The translations under genes were made by a program, and so were the position numbers. Of a stretch of DNA of 64,000 nucleotides, positions 9,894-18,441 are shown piece after piece (position 1 is the first letter of the stretch; each line of letters begins with the position of its first letter). This stretch comes from Verrucomicrobiaceae bacterium (GTDB lineage: Bacteria > Verrucomicrobiota > Verrucomicrobiia > Verrucomicrobiales > Akkermansiaceae): NCBI GenBank assembly GCA_027491155.1, contig JAIXWR010000043.1, positions 109,356 to 173,355 of the forward strand, written 5' to 3'. The notes beneath the pieces are model-generated. The model did no database searches. It was given only the letters and a program-made list of their open reading frames with translations, and had not been told where the DNA came from.

Positions 9894-12137
9894 ATGAGAT
9901 CAAGAATTGCCATTCACAAGAAGGACGCGAACCGTGCCATCCCGGTCGCCACCGGGATGATTCTGCTCGCGGCCTTGCCGCAGGATTCCGAAGCGGCGGC
10001 CATCACCTGGGATCCGCCCCAGCCGATCGCCGCGGCCACCGATGTCTCGACCGAAGGCAGCTACTTCGGCTCCTGGGCCCCCTTCAATGGCAACGCCAAC
10101 CAGTTCCCGGTCAATGGCGTGACCTTCCAGGGCTTTGACACCCTCGGCATCACCAACTCCGGCTTTTCCGGCGACGGCGGCCCCTACTTCGGCACCCACA
10201 CCACCAGCGACGCCAATTACAACAACCTCGTCCGCTACGGCGTTTACGCCAACGGCACCAACGCCAGCTTCACGCTCAACGGCAACGGCGCGCGCCCTCT
10301 CACGATCGGCCGCCAGTATCTCGTCCAAGCCTGGGTCAGCGACGCACGGAATCTCGGGGTCTTCCGCTCCCAGACCATCAGCGGCTCGGCCGCGATGGCC
10401 TTCCCCTCCAACGGCTCCGGCATGGGCTCCTGGGTCATCGGACGCTTCACCGCGGACGCATCTTCCCAGCAGTTCGACATCGCCGCCAACCAGAGCGCCC
10501 AGCTCAATCTTCTCCAAGTCCGCGACATCACGCCGACCTCGAACACCATCGCCTACTTCGACGGCACGACCGCGGGGACATGGGACTCCAGCAGTGCCAC
10601 CGTCTGGTCGCTCGCCAGCGGCGGACCTTACACGCAGACTTGGAACGGCACCATCGCCGGCCGCGCCGTCTTCGAAGGCACCGGCAACCCGGTCTTCGTC
10701 GCCGAAGCCCTGACCGTGCGCTCGATCAACTTCACCGCCCCGGGCTACAGCCTGGGCGGAAGCGGCACGATCAGCCTGATCGGCGACTCGACCCTCGACA
10801 CCGGGACATTCGGCGCGACCATCAACTGCGCGATCGGGGGCTCCGGAGGGATCTCCAAGCTTGGAGACAGCACCCTCGTCCTCAGCGCCGCCAACCTCTG
10901 GAGCGGCCCGACCGCCATCCAGGCCGGCGCCCTCGAACTTCAGCGCGAGGTCGCCACCGACTTCGCCGGATCGACCACTTTTAGCGGCAGCGGGATCCTC
11001 CGGAAATCGGGTGCCGGCGAGATCCAGTGGGGTTCCTCGACGGCCGTCTTCGCCCTCGGCTCCGGTTCCAAGATCGAAGTCACCGGCGGCATCCTCAAGG
11101 GCGGCTCGAACGCCAACGATGTCTGGACGAGCAACCTCTCCGATCTCCACGTCACCGGCGGAGCCACCTTCCGCGGCACCGAAGCCAACATCCGGGTCGA
11201 CACCCTGACCGGCAGCGGCACCATCGCCTCCGGCTACCCGGGCGCCGGTTACCAGGCCTTCATCTTCGGCGTCGACGACGGCTCGGGCACCTTCAACGGA
11301 GTCCTCGCCGACGACCTCGCCCCGGGCAACTTCTTCAAGACCGGCACCGGCACCCAGGTCCTCACCGGACTCAACACCTACACCGGGAACACGACCGTCA
11401 ACGGGGGTATCCTGTCCGTGGCCCAGGCCTCGTTCTCCAACACCTCGACGGTCTCCATCGCTTCCTCCGCCATCCTCGACCTCGACCACTCAGGCGCCGA
11501 TGTCATCGGATCGCTGTTCCTCGACAACGTCCAGGCCAGGGCCGGCGTCTGGGGACGCCCCGGCTCCATCAACGACCTCGGTGCCGACTACGAGACCTCG
11601 CTGATCACCGGCGACGGCCTGCTCGACGTGACCACCGGACCCGATCTCCTCGCCCTCTGGCTCGAGGAAAACATCAGCGACATCGACCCGCTCGCCGACG
11701 CCACGGCCACCGGAGATCCCGATGGCGACGGCTTGGACAACATCACCGAGTTCGCCCTGGACGGCGATCCGCTCGGCGGGGCCGGCAGCGGCAAGGTCGT
11801 TGGAAAGGTGATCACCCTTGGCGGAGAGTCCGTGCTCACCCTGACCCTGCCGGTCCGGGGCGGAGCCACCTTCAGCAGCCCCGGCTCGCCCGGCAACCTC
11901 GAGCTGGTCTCCGCAGCCATCGACGAAGTGATCTACCGCATCCAGGGATCCGATGCCACCCTCGCCGACTGGACCCTCGGCGTCACCGAGGCCACCGGTG
12001 CCGAAGTCGATGCCCTCCACCTCACCCTGCCCGCGCTCAGCAGCACGGATTGGGATTACCGCACCTTCCGCACGCCCGGCAGCACCACCGGGGACGAAAA
12101 GGACTTCATCCGCGCCAAGGTCACCGCCGCCCCCTGA
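9894..12137 (+). CDS. Beta-strand repeat exoprotein with an N-terminal domain shared with the next gene (747 aa)
   Basis: The N-terminus is an export signal (MRSRIAIHKKDANRAIPVATGMILLAALPQDSEAAA). Residues ~36-215 form a domain nearly repeated in the PEP-CTERM protein at 12166, with blocks such as GSWAPFNGNANQFPVNGVTF, GFSGDGGPYFG and GSWVIGRFTADA. A middle part carries autotransporter-associated beta-strand repeats (FFKTGTGTQVLTGLNTYTGN). The C-terminal ~170 residues hold GDPDGDGLDNITEFALDGDP and end WDYRTF...DFIRAKVTAAP, like the protein at 1258. The ATG at 9894 is the first codon giving a signal peptide. It is preceded by 159 nt with small inverted repeats. Probably surface-exposed or secreted; the precise role is unknown. 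Confidence 0.8.
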   Translation: MRSRIAIHKKDANRAIPVATGMILLAALPQDSEAAAITWDPPQPIAAATDVSTEGSYFGSWAPFNGNANQFPVNGVTFQGFDTLGITNSGFSGDGGPYFGTHTTSDANYNNLVRYGVYANGTNASFTLNGNGARPLTIGRQYLVQAWVSDARNLGVFRSQTISGSAAMAFPSNGSGMGSWVIGRFTADASSQQFDIAANQSAQLNLLQVRDITPTSNTIAYFDGTTAGTWDSSSATVWSLASGGPYTQTWNGTIAGRAVFEGTGNPVFVAEALTVRSINFTAPGYSLGGSGTISLIGDSTLDTGTFGATINCAIGGSGGISKLGDSTLVLSAANLWSGPTAIQAGALELQREVATDFAGSTTFSGSGILRKSGAGEIQWGSSTAVFALGSGSKIEVTGGILKGGSNANDVWTSNLSDLHVTGGATFRGTEANIRVDTLTGSGTIASGYPGAGYQAFIFGVDDGSGTFNGVLADDLAPGNFFKTGTGTQVLTGLNTYTGNTTVNGGILSVAQASFSNTSTVSIASSAILDLDHSGADVIGSLFLDNVQARAGVWGRPGSINDLGADYETSLITGDGLLDVTTGPDLLALWLEENISDIDPLADATATGDPDGDGLDNITEFALDGDPLGGAGSGKVVGKVITLGGESVLTLTLPVRGGATFSSPGSPGNLELVSAAIDEVIYRIQGSDATLADWTLGVTEATGAEVDALHLTLPALSSTDWDYRTFRTPGSTTGDEKDFIRAKVTAAP

Positions 12138-12165
12138 TCACCGCGAAACCCAACCTTCCTGAACC

Positions 12166-12843
12166 ATGAAAACCCCCACCTTCATCACCTCGGCCGCCTG
12201 CTTTGCCCTCGTCGCATCCGCGTCGATGGCCGCCACCGTGAACTGGGACGCGCCACAGGCCATCAGCGGGGCGTCCGACGTCTCCACCGAAGGCACCTAC
12301 TTCGGCTCCTGGGCGCCTTTCAACGGCAACGCCAACCAGTTCCCGGTCAACGGCGTGACCTTCCAGGGCTTCGACGACCTCGGCATTACCAACTCCGGCT
12401 TCTCCGGCGACGGCGGCCCGTATTTCGGCTCCCACACCACGGGCAACTCGAATTACAACACGCTGATGACCTACGGCGTCTACGCCAACGGCACCACCGC
12501 CAGCTTCACGCTGAACGGCAGCGGCACCGTCCCTCTGGTCATCGGCCGCGAATACCTCGTCCAGGCCTGGGTCAGCGATGCGAGGAATCTCGGCATATTC
12601 CGCTCCCAGACCATCAGCGGCTCCGGGGCGATGGCCTTCCCTTCGAACGGCACCGGCATGGGCTCCTGGGTCATCGGCCGCTTCACGGCGGACGCCGTTT
12701 CCCAGCAGTTCGTCATCAGCGCCAACCAGAGCGCCCAGTTGAACCTGCTGCAAGTGCGGGACATCACCCCGGTGCCCGAACCCTCCGCGGCTCTCCTCGG
12801 CAGTCTCGCGTCCCTGCTGCTCCTGCGGCGTCGCCGGGCTTAG
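12166..12843 (+). CDS. PEP-CTERM sorting-domain exoprotein
   Basis: A 225-aa protein with a signal peptide (MKTPTFITSAACFALVASASMAA) and a C-terminal VPEPSAALLGSLASLLLLRRRRA tail: a PEP motif, a hydrophobic helix and an arginine cluster. This is the PEP-CTERM signal recognised by exosortase for surface or extracellular-matrix sorting; no exosortase gene is in the window. The body (residues ~22-203) is the same domain as the N-terminal part of the protein encoded at 9894, for example GTYFGSWAPFNGNANQF, ITNSGFSGDGG and VSDARNLG. The gene is 28 nt downstream of its paralogue and is followed by a strong terminator. The tandem pair seems to have arisen by duplication with different C-terminal fates. 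Confidence 0.88.
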   Translation: MKTPTFITSAACFALVASASMAATVNWDAPQAISGASDVSTEGTYFGSWAPFNGNANQFPVNGVTFQGFDDLGITNSGFSGDGGPYFGSHTTGNSNYNTLMTYGVYANGTTASFTLNGSGTVPLVIGREYLVQAWVSDARNLGIFRSQTISGSGAMAFPSNGTGMGSWVIGRFTADAVSQQFVISANQSAQLNLLQVRDITPVPEPSAALLGSLASLLLLRRRRA

Positions 12844-12868
12844 CCGCACCAAATGACCCACCGACAGA

Positions 12869-12904
12869 GGCGGCATCCGGCACTCACTCCGGTTGCCGCC
12901 TTTT
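12869..12904 (+). terminator. Rho-independent terminator after the PEP-CTERM gene
   Basis: GGCGGCATCCGG (12869-12880) pairs with CCGGTTGCCGCC (12889-12900), with an 8-nt loop and a following TTTT. It lies 26 nt after the stop and closes the transcript before the beta-helix gene. Confidence 0.85.
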
Positions 12905-12947
12905 CGCGATAACACCCAAGGCTCCTGATCGATTCTCCCATCTTCCC

Positions 12948-15848
12948 ATGTCGCGTCCTCATCCCCTGCTGCTGCTCGTCCTCCTTCCCGCACTCCACGC
13001 CGCGGACTTCCATGTCGCCCTCACCGGGAAAGACTCCAACCCCGGCACAAAAGCAGCACCTTTTCTAACAATCGCCGCCGCCCGCAACGCCGCCCGGCCC
13101 TTCGCCGGCAAGGAAGCCGTCACGGTCACGGTCGGCGATGGCGTCCACTACCTGCCCGAAACCCTGGTCCTGAAGCCTGCCGACTCGGGCTCGGCGAAGT
13201 TTCCAATCGTCTATCAGGCGGAGCATGAAGGAAAGGCGGTCCTCAGCGGCGGCATCGATCTCGGCGGCGGGCTCTCCTGGAAGCAGGACGGGACCACCGG
13301 CATCTGGACCGCCGCCACCCCGGCCGGCCTCACCATCGACCAGCTCTTCATCAACGGCGCCCGCCAGCGGATGGCCCGCTATCCGAATTACGACGCCGCG
13401 CAAACCACCGCCGCGTATCAGGGCTTCTCCGCCGACGCCTTCTCGAAGGAACGCGCCTCGAAGTGGGCCGACCCCGCCGGCGGCTACATCCACGCCATGC
13501 ACTCCGCCCGCTGGGGCGGTTACCATTACCGCATCACCGGCAAGAACCCCGACGGCAGCGTCGCCTACGAGGGCGGCTGGCAGAACAACCGCCAGATGGG
13601 CATGCACAAGGACTTCCGGATGGTGGAAAACATCCGCGAGGAACTCGATGCCCCCGGCGAATGGTTCCACGACGCGAAAGCGAACGTCCTCCACTTCATC
13701 CCGGACGGCCCCTTCGATCCCGCCACGGCGAAAGTCGAAGCCGTCCGCCTCCGCCACCTCGTCGAGCTCCAGGGCAGCTCGAAGTCGCCGGTGAAGCACG
13801 TCACGTTCAAAGGCTTCGTCTTCCGCCACAGCGCCCGGACTTTCATGGACACCAAGGAGCCGCTGCTGCGCTCCGACTGGACGATTTACCGCGGCGGCGC
13901 CGTCCTGCTCACCGGCACCGAGGACGTGGCCATCCTCGACAGCGAGTTCGACCAACCCGGCGGCAACGCGATCTTCGTCAACCACTACAACCGTCGTACC
14001 TTGATCAAGGGCTGCCACATCCACGACACCGGGGCCAGCGGCGTCTGCTTCGTCGGCGACCCCGCCGCGGTCCGCGATCCGCTCTTCGAATACGGCCAGT
14101 CCCAGGACCTGTCCACGATCGACCGCAACCCGGGCCCGAAGACCGACAACTACCCCGCCGACTCGGTGGTCGAGGACTGCCTGATCCACGGCATCGGCCG
14201 CGTCGAGCGCCAGCCCGCCGGCGTGCAGATCTCGATGTCCGCGAACATCACCGTCCGCGACACCTCCATCTACGACTGCGCCCGCGCCGGCATCAACATC
14301 AGCGAAGGCACCTGGGGCGGGCACCTGATCGAGGGCTGCGATGTCTTCGACACCGTGCTCGAAACCCACGACCACGGCTCCTTCAACTCCTGGGGCCGCG
14401 ACCGCTTCTGGACCAGCAACCACCGCGGCGTCTCCCAGCCGGAGGTGAAGAAGGACCCCAAGCTGCCTTACCTCGATGCCGTCAAACCCACCGTCATCCG
14501 CCACTCCCGCTGGCGCTGCGACCACGGCTGGGACATCGACCTCGACGACGGCTCCTCGAACTACGAGATCCATCATAATCTGATGCTCGCCGGCGGTCTC
14601 AAGTTCCGCGAGGGCTACGGCCGCAAGGCCTGGAACAATGTCCTGGTCAACAACGGCTTCCACCCCCACGTCTGGTTCGACGACAGCGGCAGCGAGTTCC
14701 GCTCGAACCTCGTCATGGCCGCCCACGCCCCGATCGGCCAACCGGAAGGCTGGGGCAAGCAGACCGACCGGAACTTCTTCACCGCCGAGTCCGACCGTCT
14801 CCGCCACGTGAACTCCGGCGCCGATGCCAACTCGCTCTCCGGCGACCCGCAGTTCGTCGACCCCGCCGCCGGCGACTTCCGCGTGAAGGACGGCTCGCCC
14901 GTCTTGAAGACCGGCTTCGAGAACTTCCCGATGGACCGCTTCGGCGTGAAGAAGCCCGCGCTCAAGGCAATCGCCAAAACACCGGTCATCCCCGAACTCA
15001 AGTCCGCCACCCGCCAAGCCTCTAACAACTCCCCCGCCGCCCCGCTCCAATGGCTCGGTGCCGCCCTTCACGGCCTGCAAGGCGAGGAGTTCTCCGCCTT
15101 CGGCACCGCCAAGGAAGACGGCGGCGTCCAACTCGTCACCGTCCCCGAAGGCTCCGCCGCGGCGAAAGCAGGCTTCAGGAAGAACGACCTCGTCCAGGCG
15201 ATCAACGGCCGCAAGGTCACCGGCACCGCCGACCTCTTCAAAGCCCTCGCCACCCTCGGCGACGCACCGCTCGTCGTGAAGATCGTCCGCAACCAGGCCC
15301 CACTCGAACTCAAGCCTGCCGCCGCACCCTTCACCCTCGTCGAAAGCGCGGACAACGCCGCCGGCTTCACCCGGCTCGCCCTCCCCGCCGCCCCCGCCGG
15401 CAGGATCCTGACCCGCTCCGCCACGAAGAACGACCCGCCCGCCATCCTCACCGATGGCAAGCTCGCCGAAACCTACGGCCCGGTCTTCGACAACGGCATC
15501 CGCGACGGTGCCTACAAGCTCGACCTCGGCTCCAACCTGCCGCTCGCCGCGATCACTTCCTGGTCCTTCCACCAGAACTCCAACCGCGGTCCGCAGTCCG
15601 TCAGCCTCTTCGGCAGCAACGCCACCAGCGACCCCGGCTGGAACACCGCCGACGCCACCCGCTTCACCCCGCTCGGCAGCCTCGACACCACCGCCCAGCC
15701 CGCCGGCAAGTTCAACGCCGCCTCTCTCCGCGCCCGCCCCGGCCAAACCCTCGGCACTTTCCGCTGGATCGTCTGGACCACCACTCCCGTCACTCCCGCC
15801 GGCGAAAACACCGCCTTCCAGGAACTCGCCGTGGAACCGGTACGCTGA
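12948..15848 (+). CDS. Secreted right-handed beta-helix protein with PDZ and discoidin-like domains (966 aa)
   Basis: The signal peptide is MSRPHPLLLLVLLPALHAA. It is followed by the start typical of polysaccharide lyase/hydrolase-like beta-helices (DFHVALTGKDSNPGTKAAPFLT, TVTVGDGVHYLPETL). Parallel beta-helix coils run to about residue 660 (VAILDSEFDQPGGNAIFVN, GCHIHDTGASGVCF, ITVRDTSIYDCARAGINIS). A PDZ-like domain follows at ~705-790 (TVPEGSAAAKAGFRKNDLVQAINGRKVTG), then a discoidin-like C-terminus (AILTDGKLAETYGPV, YKLDLGSNLPLAAITSW). Beta-helix enzymes of this type act on complex glycans; relatives include GH141-type and lyase-type enzymes, and I cannot assign one. The location beside three hydrolases supports a role in the same degradation system. 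It has its own transcript, since a terminator precedes it. Confidence 0.75.
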   Translation: MSRPHPLLLLVLLPALHAADFHVALTGKDSNPGTKAAPFLTIAAARNAARPFAGKEAVTVTVGDGVHYLPETLVLKPADSGSAKFPIVYQAEHEGKAVLSGGIDLGGGLSWKQDGTTGIWTAATPAGLTIDQLFINGARQRMARYPNYDAAQTTAAYQGFSADAFSKERASKWADPAGGYIHAMHSARWGGYHYRITGKNPDGSVAYEGGWQNNRQMGMHKDFRMVENIREELDAPGEWFHDAKANVLHFIPDGPFDPATAKVEAVRLRHLVELQGSSKSPVKHVTFKGFVFRHSARTFMDTKEPLLRSDWTIYRGGAVLLTGTEDVAILDSEFDQPGGNAIFVNHYNRRTLIKGCHIHDTGASGVCFVGDPAAVRDPLFEYGQSQDLSTIDRNPGPKTDNYPADSVVEDCLIHGIGRVERQPAGVQISMSANITVRDTSIYDCARAGINISEGTWGGHLIEGCDVFDTVLETHDHGSFNSWGRDRFWTSNHRGVSQPEVKKDPKLPYLDAVKPTVIRHSRWRCDHGWDIDLDDGSSNYEIHHNLMLAGGLKFREGYGRKAWNNVLVNNGFHPHVWFDDSGSEFRSNLVMAAHAPIGQPEGWGKQTDRNFFTAESDRLRHVNSGADANSLSGDPQFVDPAAGDFRVKDGSPVLKTGFENFPMDRFGVKKPALKAIAKTPVIPELKSATRQASNNSPAAPLQWLGAALHGLQGEEFSAFGTAKEDGGVQLVTVPEGSAAAKAGFRKNDLVQAINGRKVTGTADLFKALATLGDAPLVVKIVRNQAPLELKPAAAPFTLVESADNAAGFTRLALPAAPAGRILTRSATKNDPPAILTDGKLAETYGPVFDNGIRDGAYKLDLGSNLPLAAITSWSFHQNSNRGPQSVSLFGSNATSDPGWNTADATRFTPLGSLDTTAQPAGKFNAASLRARPGQTLGTFRWIVWTTTPVTPAGENTAFQELAVEPVR

Positions 15849-15862
15849 TCATCCTCCACACT

Positions 15863-15884
15863 GGGAGCGCGGAATCCATTCCGC
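15863..15884. repeat. GGGAGCGC-headed intergenic hairpin, copy 1
   Basis: Fifteen nt after the beta-helix stop, GGGAGCGC runs into a GCGGAAT/ATTCCGC hairpin. The same 8-mer heads short, often palindromic segments at 34906, 43077, 46099 and 57185, each within 25 nt of a stop codon. It has the look of a small dispersed repeat family. Confidence 0.5.
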
Positions 15885-15996
15885 AGCAAGCCGCTAACCA
15901 CCCTCCCAGACCCGCACCACCCGAACGCCGCCTCTTCGGACAATCACGAAGCAGTGCTCATGGCATTCCCCGAAACCGGTTGACTTCCCGAGCCAA

Positions 15997-16011
15997 GTAA
16001 TGAAGCATTAC
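15997..16011. promoter_or_regulatory. Palindromic operator candidate for the toxin-antitoxin operon
   Basis: A perfect inverted repeat, GTAATG-AAG-CATTAC, lies just before the antitoxin start chosen at 16015 and covers the alternative ATG at 16000. Type II antitoxins usually repress their own operon by binding such palindromes. A TTGACT -35-like hexamer is at 15980-15985, but no good -10 is visible at normal spacing. Confidence 0.45.
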
Positions 16012-16014
16012 ATC

Positions 16015-16263
16015 ATGAAAGCCCTCGACACCTTGACCATCACCGAGAAAGGACAAGCTCAATTCCCGGCGAGCTGGCGCAAACAAGCAGGATTGATGCG
16101 AGGCGGCCCCTGCGACGTCCGCGTGCTGGACGACGGGCGGCTGAGCCTGCTGATTACCCCGCGTCCGCAGAAGCGCCGGGGCGCGGTGGGTCTGCTCGCG
16201 CATCTGGAAGATCAGACGGTCGCCTTTCCCAAGGTGAACCGCCACACCATGCCGTTCAAATGA
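16015..16263 (+). CDS. AbrB/SpoVT-type antitoxin (VapB-like)
   Basis: An 82-aa protein from ATG 16015 (87 aa from ATG 16000). The N-terminal half has the swapped-hairpin AbrB signature ITEKGQAQFPASWRKQAGL, a DNA-binding fold that also carries the operator specificity in VapB antitoxins. The C-terminal part (KRRGAVGLLAHLEDQTVAFPKVNRHTMPF) would wrap the toxin. Its stop overlaps the start of the PIN toxin gene as ATGA, the usual antitoxin-first arrangement. I prefer 16015 because the upstream ATG sits inside a perfect palindrome that looks like the operator. A real toxin-antitoxin role is likely but unproven. Confidence 0.75.
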   Translation: MKALDTLTITEKGQAQFPASWRKQAGLMRGGPCDVRVLDDGRLSLLITPRPQKRRGAVGLLAHLEDQTVAFPKVNRHTMPFK

Positions 16264-16679
16264 GCTTTCTGATCGATACCAACCTGATTTCGCTGTGCCA
16301 CAAGAGGCACCTCCCTGCCAAGTTCAAGACATGGCTGCGGAAGAACGAGGCGGACAGCTTCATCAGTTCGGTGACGATCGCTGAGATGCGCTATGGCGTG
16401 GAACTGGCGGATCCCTCGCACCAGCCGCTGCTGAGTCAACGGATCGCTCAAACCGAGGTGGATTTTGCCGAGGCGATCGAACCGGTGGACACCGATTGCC
16501 TGCTCGAATGGAAACGGGTTTTCACGTTCCTAAAGTCCATCCGCCGGACCTTGCCGTGCGAAGACACCTTGCTTGCAGCCCAATGCCTTTCCAAGGGCCA
16601 TACGCTCGTAACGGACAACGCCAAGCACTTTGAACTGCTGCGCCCGCTGAGTTTGAAGGTGGTGAATCCGCTAGACTAA
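16260..16679 (+). CDS. PIN-domain ribonuclease toxin (VapC-like)
   Basis: 139 aa, the usual VapC length. The acidic PIN residues are all present: D6 in FLIDTNLIS, E42 in TIAEMRYGVE, D102 in PCEDTLLAAQ and D119 in LVTDNAKHF. They coordinate Mg2+ for RNA cleavage, typically of tRNA or rRNA in this family. The start overlaps the antitoxin stop by 4 nt. Downstream, a less GC-rich orphan gene suggests this is a small accessory island. The mRNA end has a 19-nt hairpin (16718-16736, ACCGAGA/TCTCGGT) without a T-run. Confidence 0.85.
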   Translation: MSFLIDTNLISLCHKRHLPAKFKTWLRKNEADSFISSVTIAEMRYGVELADPSHQPLLSQRIAQTEVDFAEAIEPVDTDCLLEWKRVFTFLKSIRRTLPCEDTLLAAQCLSKGHTLVTDNAKHFELLRPLSLKVVNPLD

Positions 16680-16764
16680 ACCAACTCAACCCGGCCGCCG
16701 CCCCACCCGGGAGCTCGACCGAGAGGGAATCTCGGTTGGAAGATCAATCCCACGAAAAGCAGGC

Positions 16765-17343
16765 ATGAACAGCACCCGACCAATCATGGAGGTTTACTAC
16801 AAGGAGAAGTGCTGGTCTCTGGTTCCGGGCGGAATCGATGCAAGATCCTACTTCGGAGGCCCCCACTCGGTTCACGTCGAAAGCCTTGTCGAGCTTGAAT
16901 CCGCCATCGTTCACCACATTGCGACGATCAACCTCCCGAAATTCGGTGTCGGCAATCCGCGATTCGGATTCACCCTGCCACTCTTCTACGGCATCTGCCA
17001 CGAGGGCTGCGAGATCGAGTATCGCAAGACCGCAACCGCGGCGGTTGAGTTCACAAGATTAGATCCCGAAGAAGCGGATGAGGGTTACCCTTACCACGGA
17101 TATCCGGCGGTGATTCCGTATTTCGAACTCGGCATCGGAGAAACAAGAGATATCACCGCGTCGCACCTTGAAGACCGGTTCGGGAATACAGGGTGGTCTG
17201 TTCGCGCCGATTGCCTCTACGCCGTTGTCATGCAGCATCCGGCAGTGGGCCACTGCCTCTTCGAGCCGGGGGTCGATGTTGAGATCGTATTCGAATACGA
17301 CCCGGAGACAGGGCACGTTCGAGGCTCAAACCAATGCGGCTAA
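16765..17343 (+). CDS. Hypothetical protein of unusual composition (192 aa)
   Basis: I do not recognise this family. The predicted 192-aa protein is acidic and aromatic, with no signal peptide or membrane helix. It has recurring F/Y-G elements (YFGGPHSVHVES, KFGVGNPRFGFTLPLFYGICHEGC) and PYFELGIGETRDI in the middle. Its codon use is clearly less GC-biased than its neighbours, with many A- and T-ending codons, which suggests recent transfer. It lies between the VapBC pair and the MOSC gene. The 16 nt around its stop resemble the 16 nt around the VapC stop (13 of 16 match), as if the gene had been inserted behind vapC. It could be an immunity or defence-associated protein, but nothing in the sequence shows that. 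Confidence 0.6.
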   Translation: MNSTRPIMEVYYKEKCWSLVPGGIDARSYFGGPHSVHVESLVELESAIVHHIATINLPKFGVGNPRFGFTLPLFYGICHEGCEIEYRKTATAAVEFTRLDPEEADEGYPYHGYPAVIPYFELGIGETRDITASHLEDRFGNTGWSVRADCLYAVVMQHPAVGHCLFEPGVDVEIVFEYDPETGHVRGSNQCG

Positions 17344-17411
17344 ACGGCCTCAACCACGACTTCCAGGGATCCTATCCCTTGGCTTTGAGCCTACGTTGAA
17401 AGATATTCCCC

Positions 17412-17873
17412 ATGCCCCGCCTCATCGAAATCCTCATCGCCGGCAGCCCGTCCTCACTCATGACCCCGCAGCCCCAGGCCCGCGCGGTCCCCGGACTCGG
17501 CCTCGAGGGCGATCGCTACTTCTCCGGCACGGGCACCTTCTCGCCGGACCCGCGGAAGCCGGACTTCGAGCTGACCCTGATCGAAAGCGAGAAGATCGAA
17601 GCCTTCGCCCGCGAGTCGGGACTCCCCTTCACCGCCGCCCTCGCCCGACGGAACCTGGTCACCGAAGGCGTCGACTTGAACGCGCTGGTCGGCCGGGAGT
17701 TCCAGGTCGGCGAGGTCCGGGTGCGCGGCATCCGGCTCTGTGAGCCCTGCAACTACCTGGCCAAGGTCACCTTCCCGCAAACCCTCAAGGGCCTCGTCCA
17801 CAAAGGCGGCCTGCGCGCCCAAATCCTCACCGAAGGAATCCTCCGCCCCGGCGATCCCATCACGATCCCGTGA
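17412..17873 (+). CDS. MOSC domain protein
   Basis: 153 aa, a stand-alone MOSC (molybdenum cofactor sulfurase C-terminal) domain. Characteristic elements are GLGLEGDRYFSGTGTF, FELTLIESEKIEAF, ARRNLVTEGVDLNALVGREFQVGEV and the cysteine-containing RGIRLCEPCNYL. MOSC proteins bind sulfur carriers or molybdopterin-type cofactors; in MoCo sulfurases and YiiM/YcbX proteins the conserved Cys is functional. The single-domain form is often linked to molybdenum-cofactor or N-hydroxylated-compound reduction, but no molybdenum gene is nearby. It converges with maf, leaving 10 nt between the two stop codons. Confidence 0.82.
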   Translation: MPRLIEILIAGSPSSLMTPQPQARAVPGLGLEGDRYFSGTGTFSPDPRKPDFELTLIESEKIEAFARESGLPFTAALARRNLVTEGVDLNALVGREFQVGEVRVRGIRLCEPCNYLAKVTFPQTLKGLVHKGGLRAQILTEGILRPGDPITIP

Positions 17874-17883
17874 ACCGCCGCTT

Positions 17884-18441
17884 TCACCCGGCCTTCCCGA
17901 CCACCTCCACCACCTTCGCCACCGGCAGGCCCATGACGTTGTCGAAGGCACCGTCGATGCCCTCGACGATCATTTCGCCGCTGTCCTGGATCCCGTAGGC
18001 CCCCGCCTTGTCGAGCGGGTTGGTCTTCCCGAAGTAGGCCGTGATCAGCTCGTCATCCAGCGGACGGAAACGCACCTCCGTCAGTTCGTGGAAGCTTTCG
18101 CGGCGCCCGCCCGGAAAAATCGCACAGACCCCGGTGCACACGGTGTGGGACCTCCCGCCGAGCTTCCGCAGCATCGCGCGCGCCTCGTCGAGGTCCCGCG
18201 GCTTTCCGAGAGGTTCGCCATCGATCCAGACCAAGGTGTCGGCCCCGATCACCAGCGCGTCCCCGTGCTCCGCCGCCACGGCTGATGCCTTCAGTCCGGC
18301 ATTCAGCTCGCACAGCTCGGCAAGGGGAATGGCCGGATCATGGATCTCCTCCGCTGGGGAAACCACCACTTCAAACAAAAGTCCGGCCGCTTCCAGAAGC
18401 TCCCGCCTGCGAGGCGAAGCCGATGCCAAAATCACGCGCAT
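17884..18441 (-). CDS. maf: Maf-family nucleotide pyrophosphatase
   Basis: 185 aa from the ATG at 18441 (MRVILASASPRRRELLEAAG); the frame extends upstream but without Maf similarity. Conserved blocks are the N-terminal SASPRRREL phosphate loop, VIGADTLVWIDGEPLGKPRD with the metal Asp, LGGRSHTVCTGV, and the C-terminal DKAGAYGIQDSG and NVMGLPV. Maf/YhdE/YceF enzymes hydrolyse non-canonical nucleoside triphosphates (dTTP/UTP or m7GTP) and affect cell division. Transcribed divergently from the zinc-binding protein gene over a 309-nt intergenic region. Confidence 0.92.
   Translation of the reverse strand: MRVILASASPRRRELLEAAGLLFEVVVSPAEEIHDPAIPLAELCELNAGLKASAVAAEHGDALVIGADTLVWIDGEPLGKPRDLDEARAMLRKLGGRSHTVCTGVCAIFPGGRRESFHELTEVRFRPLDDELITAYFGKTNPLDKAGAYGIQDSGEMIVEGIDGAFDNVMGLPVAKVVEVVGKAG

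Noticed and set aside
13065..15746. An 893-aa minus-strand frame opposite the beta-helix gene, and similar long antisense frames opposite the oxidoreductase and uxaC genes
   Set aside because: Composition is that of a complementary-frame shadow; the sense frames match known families.
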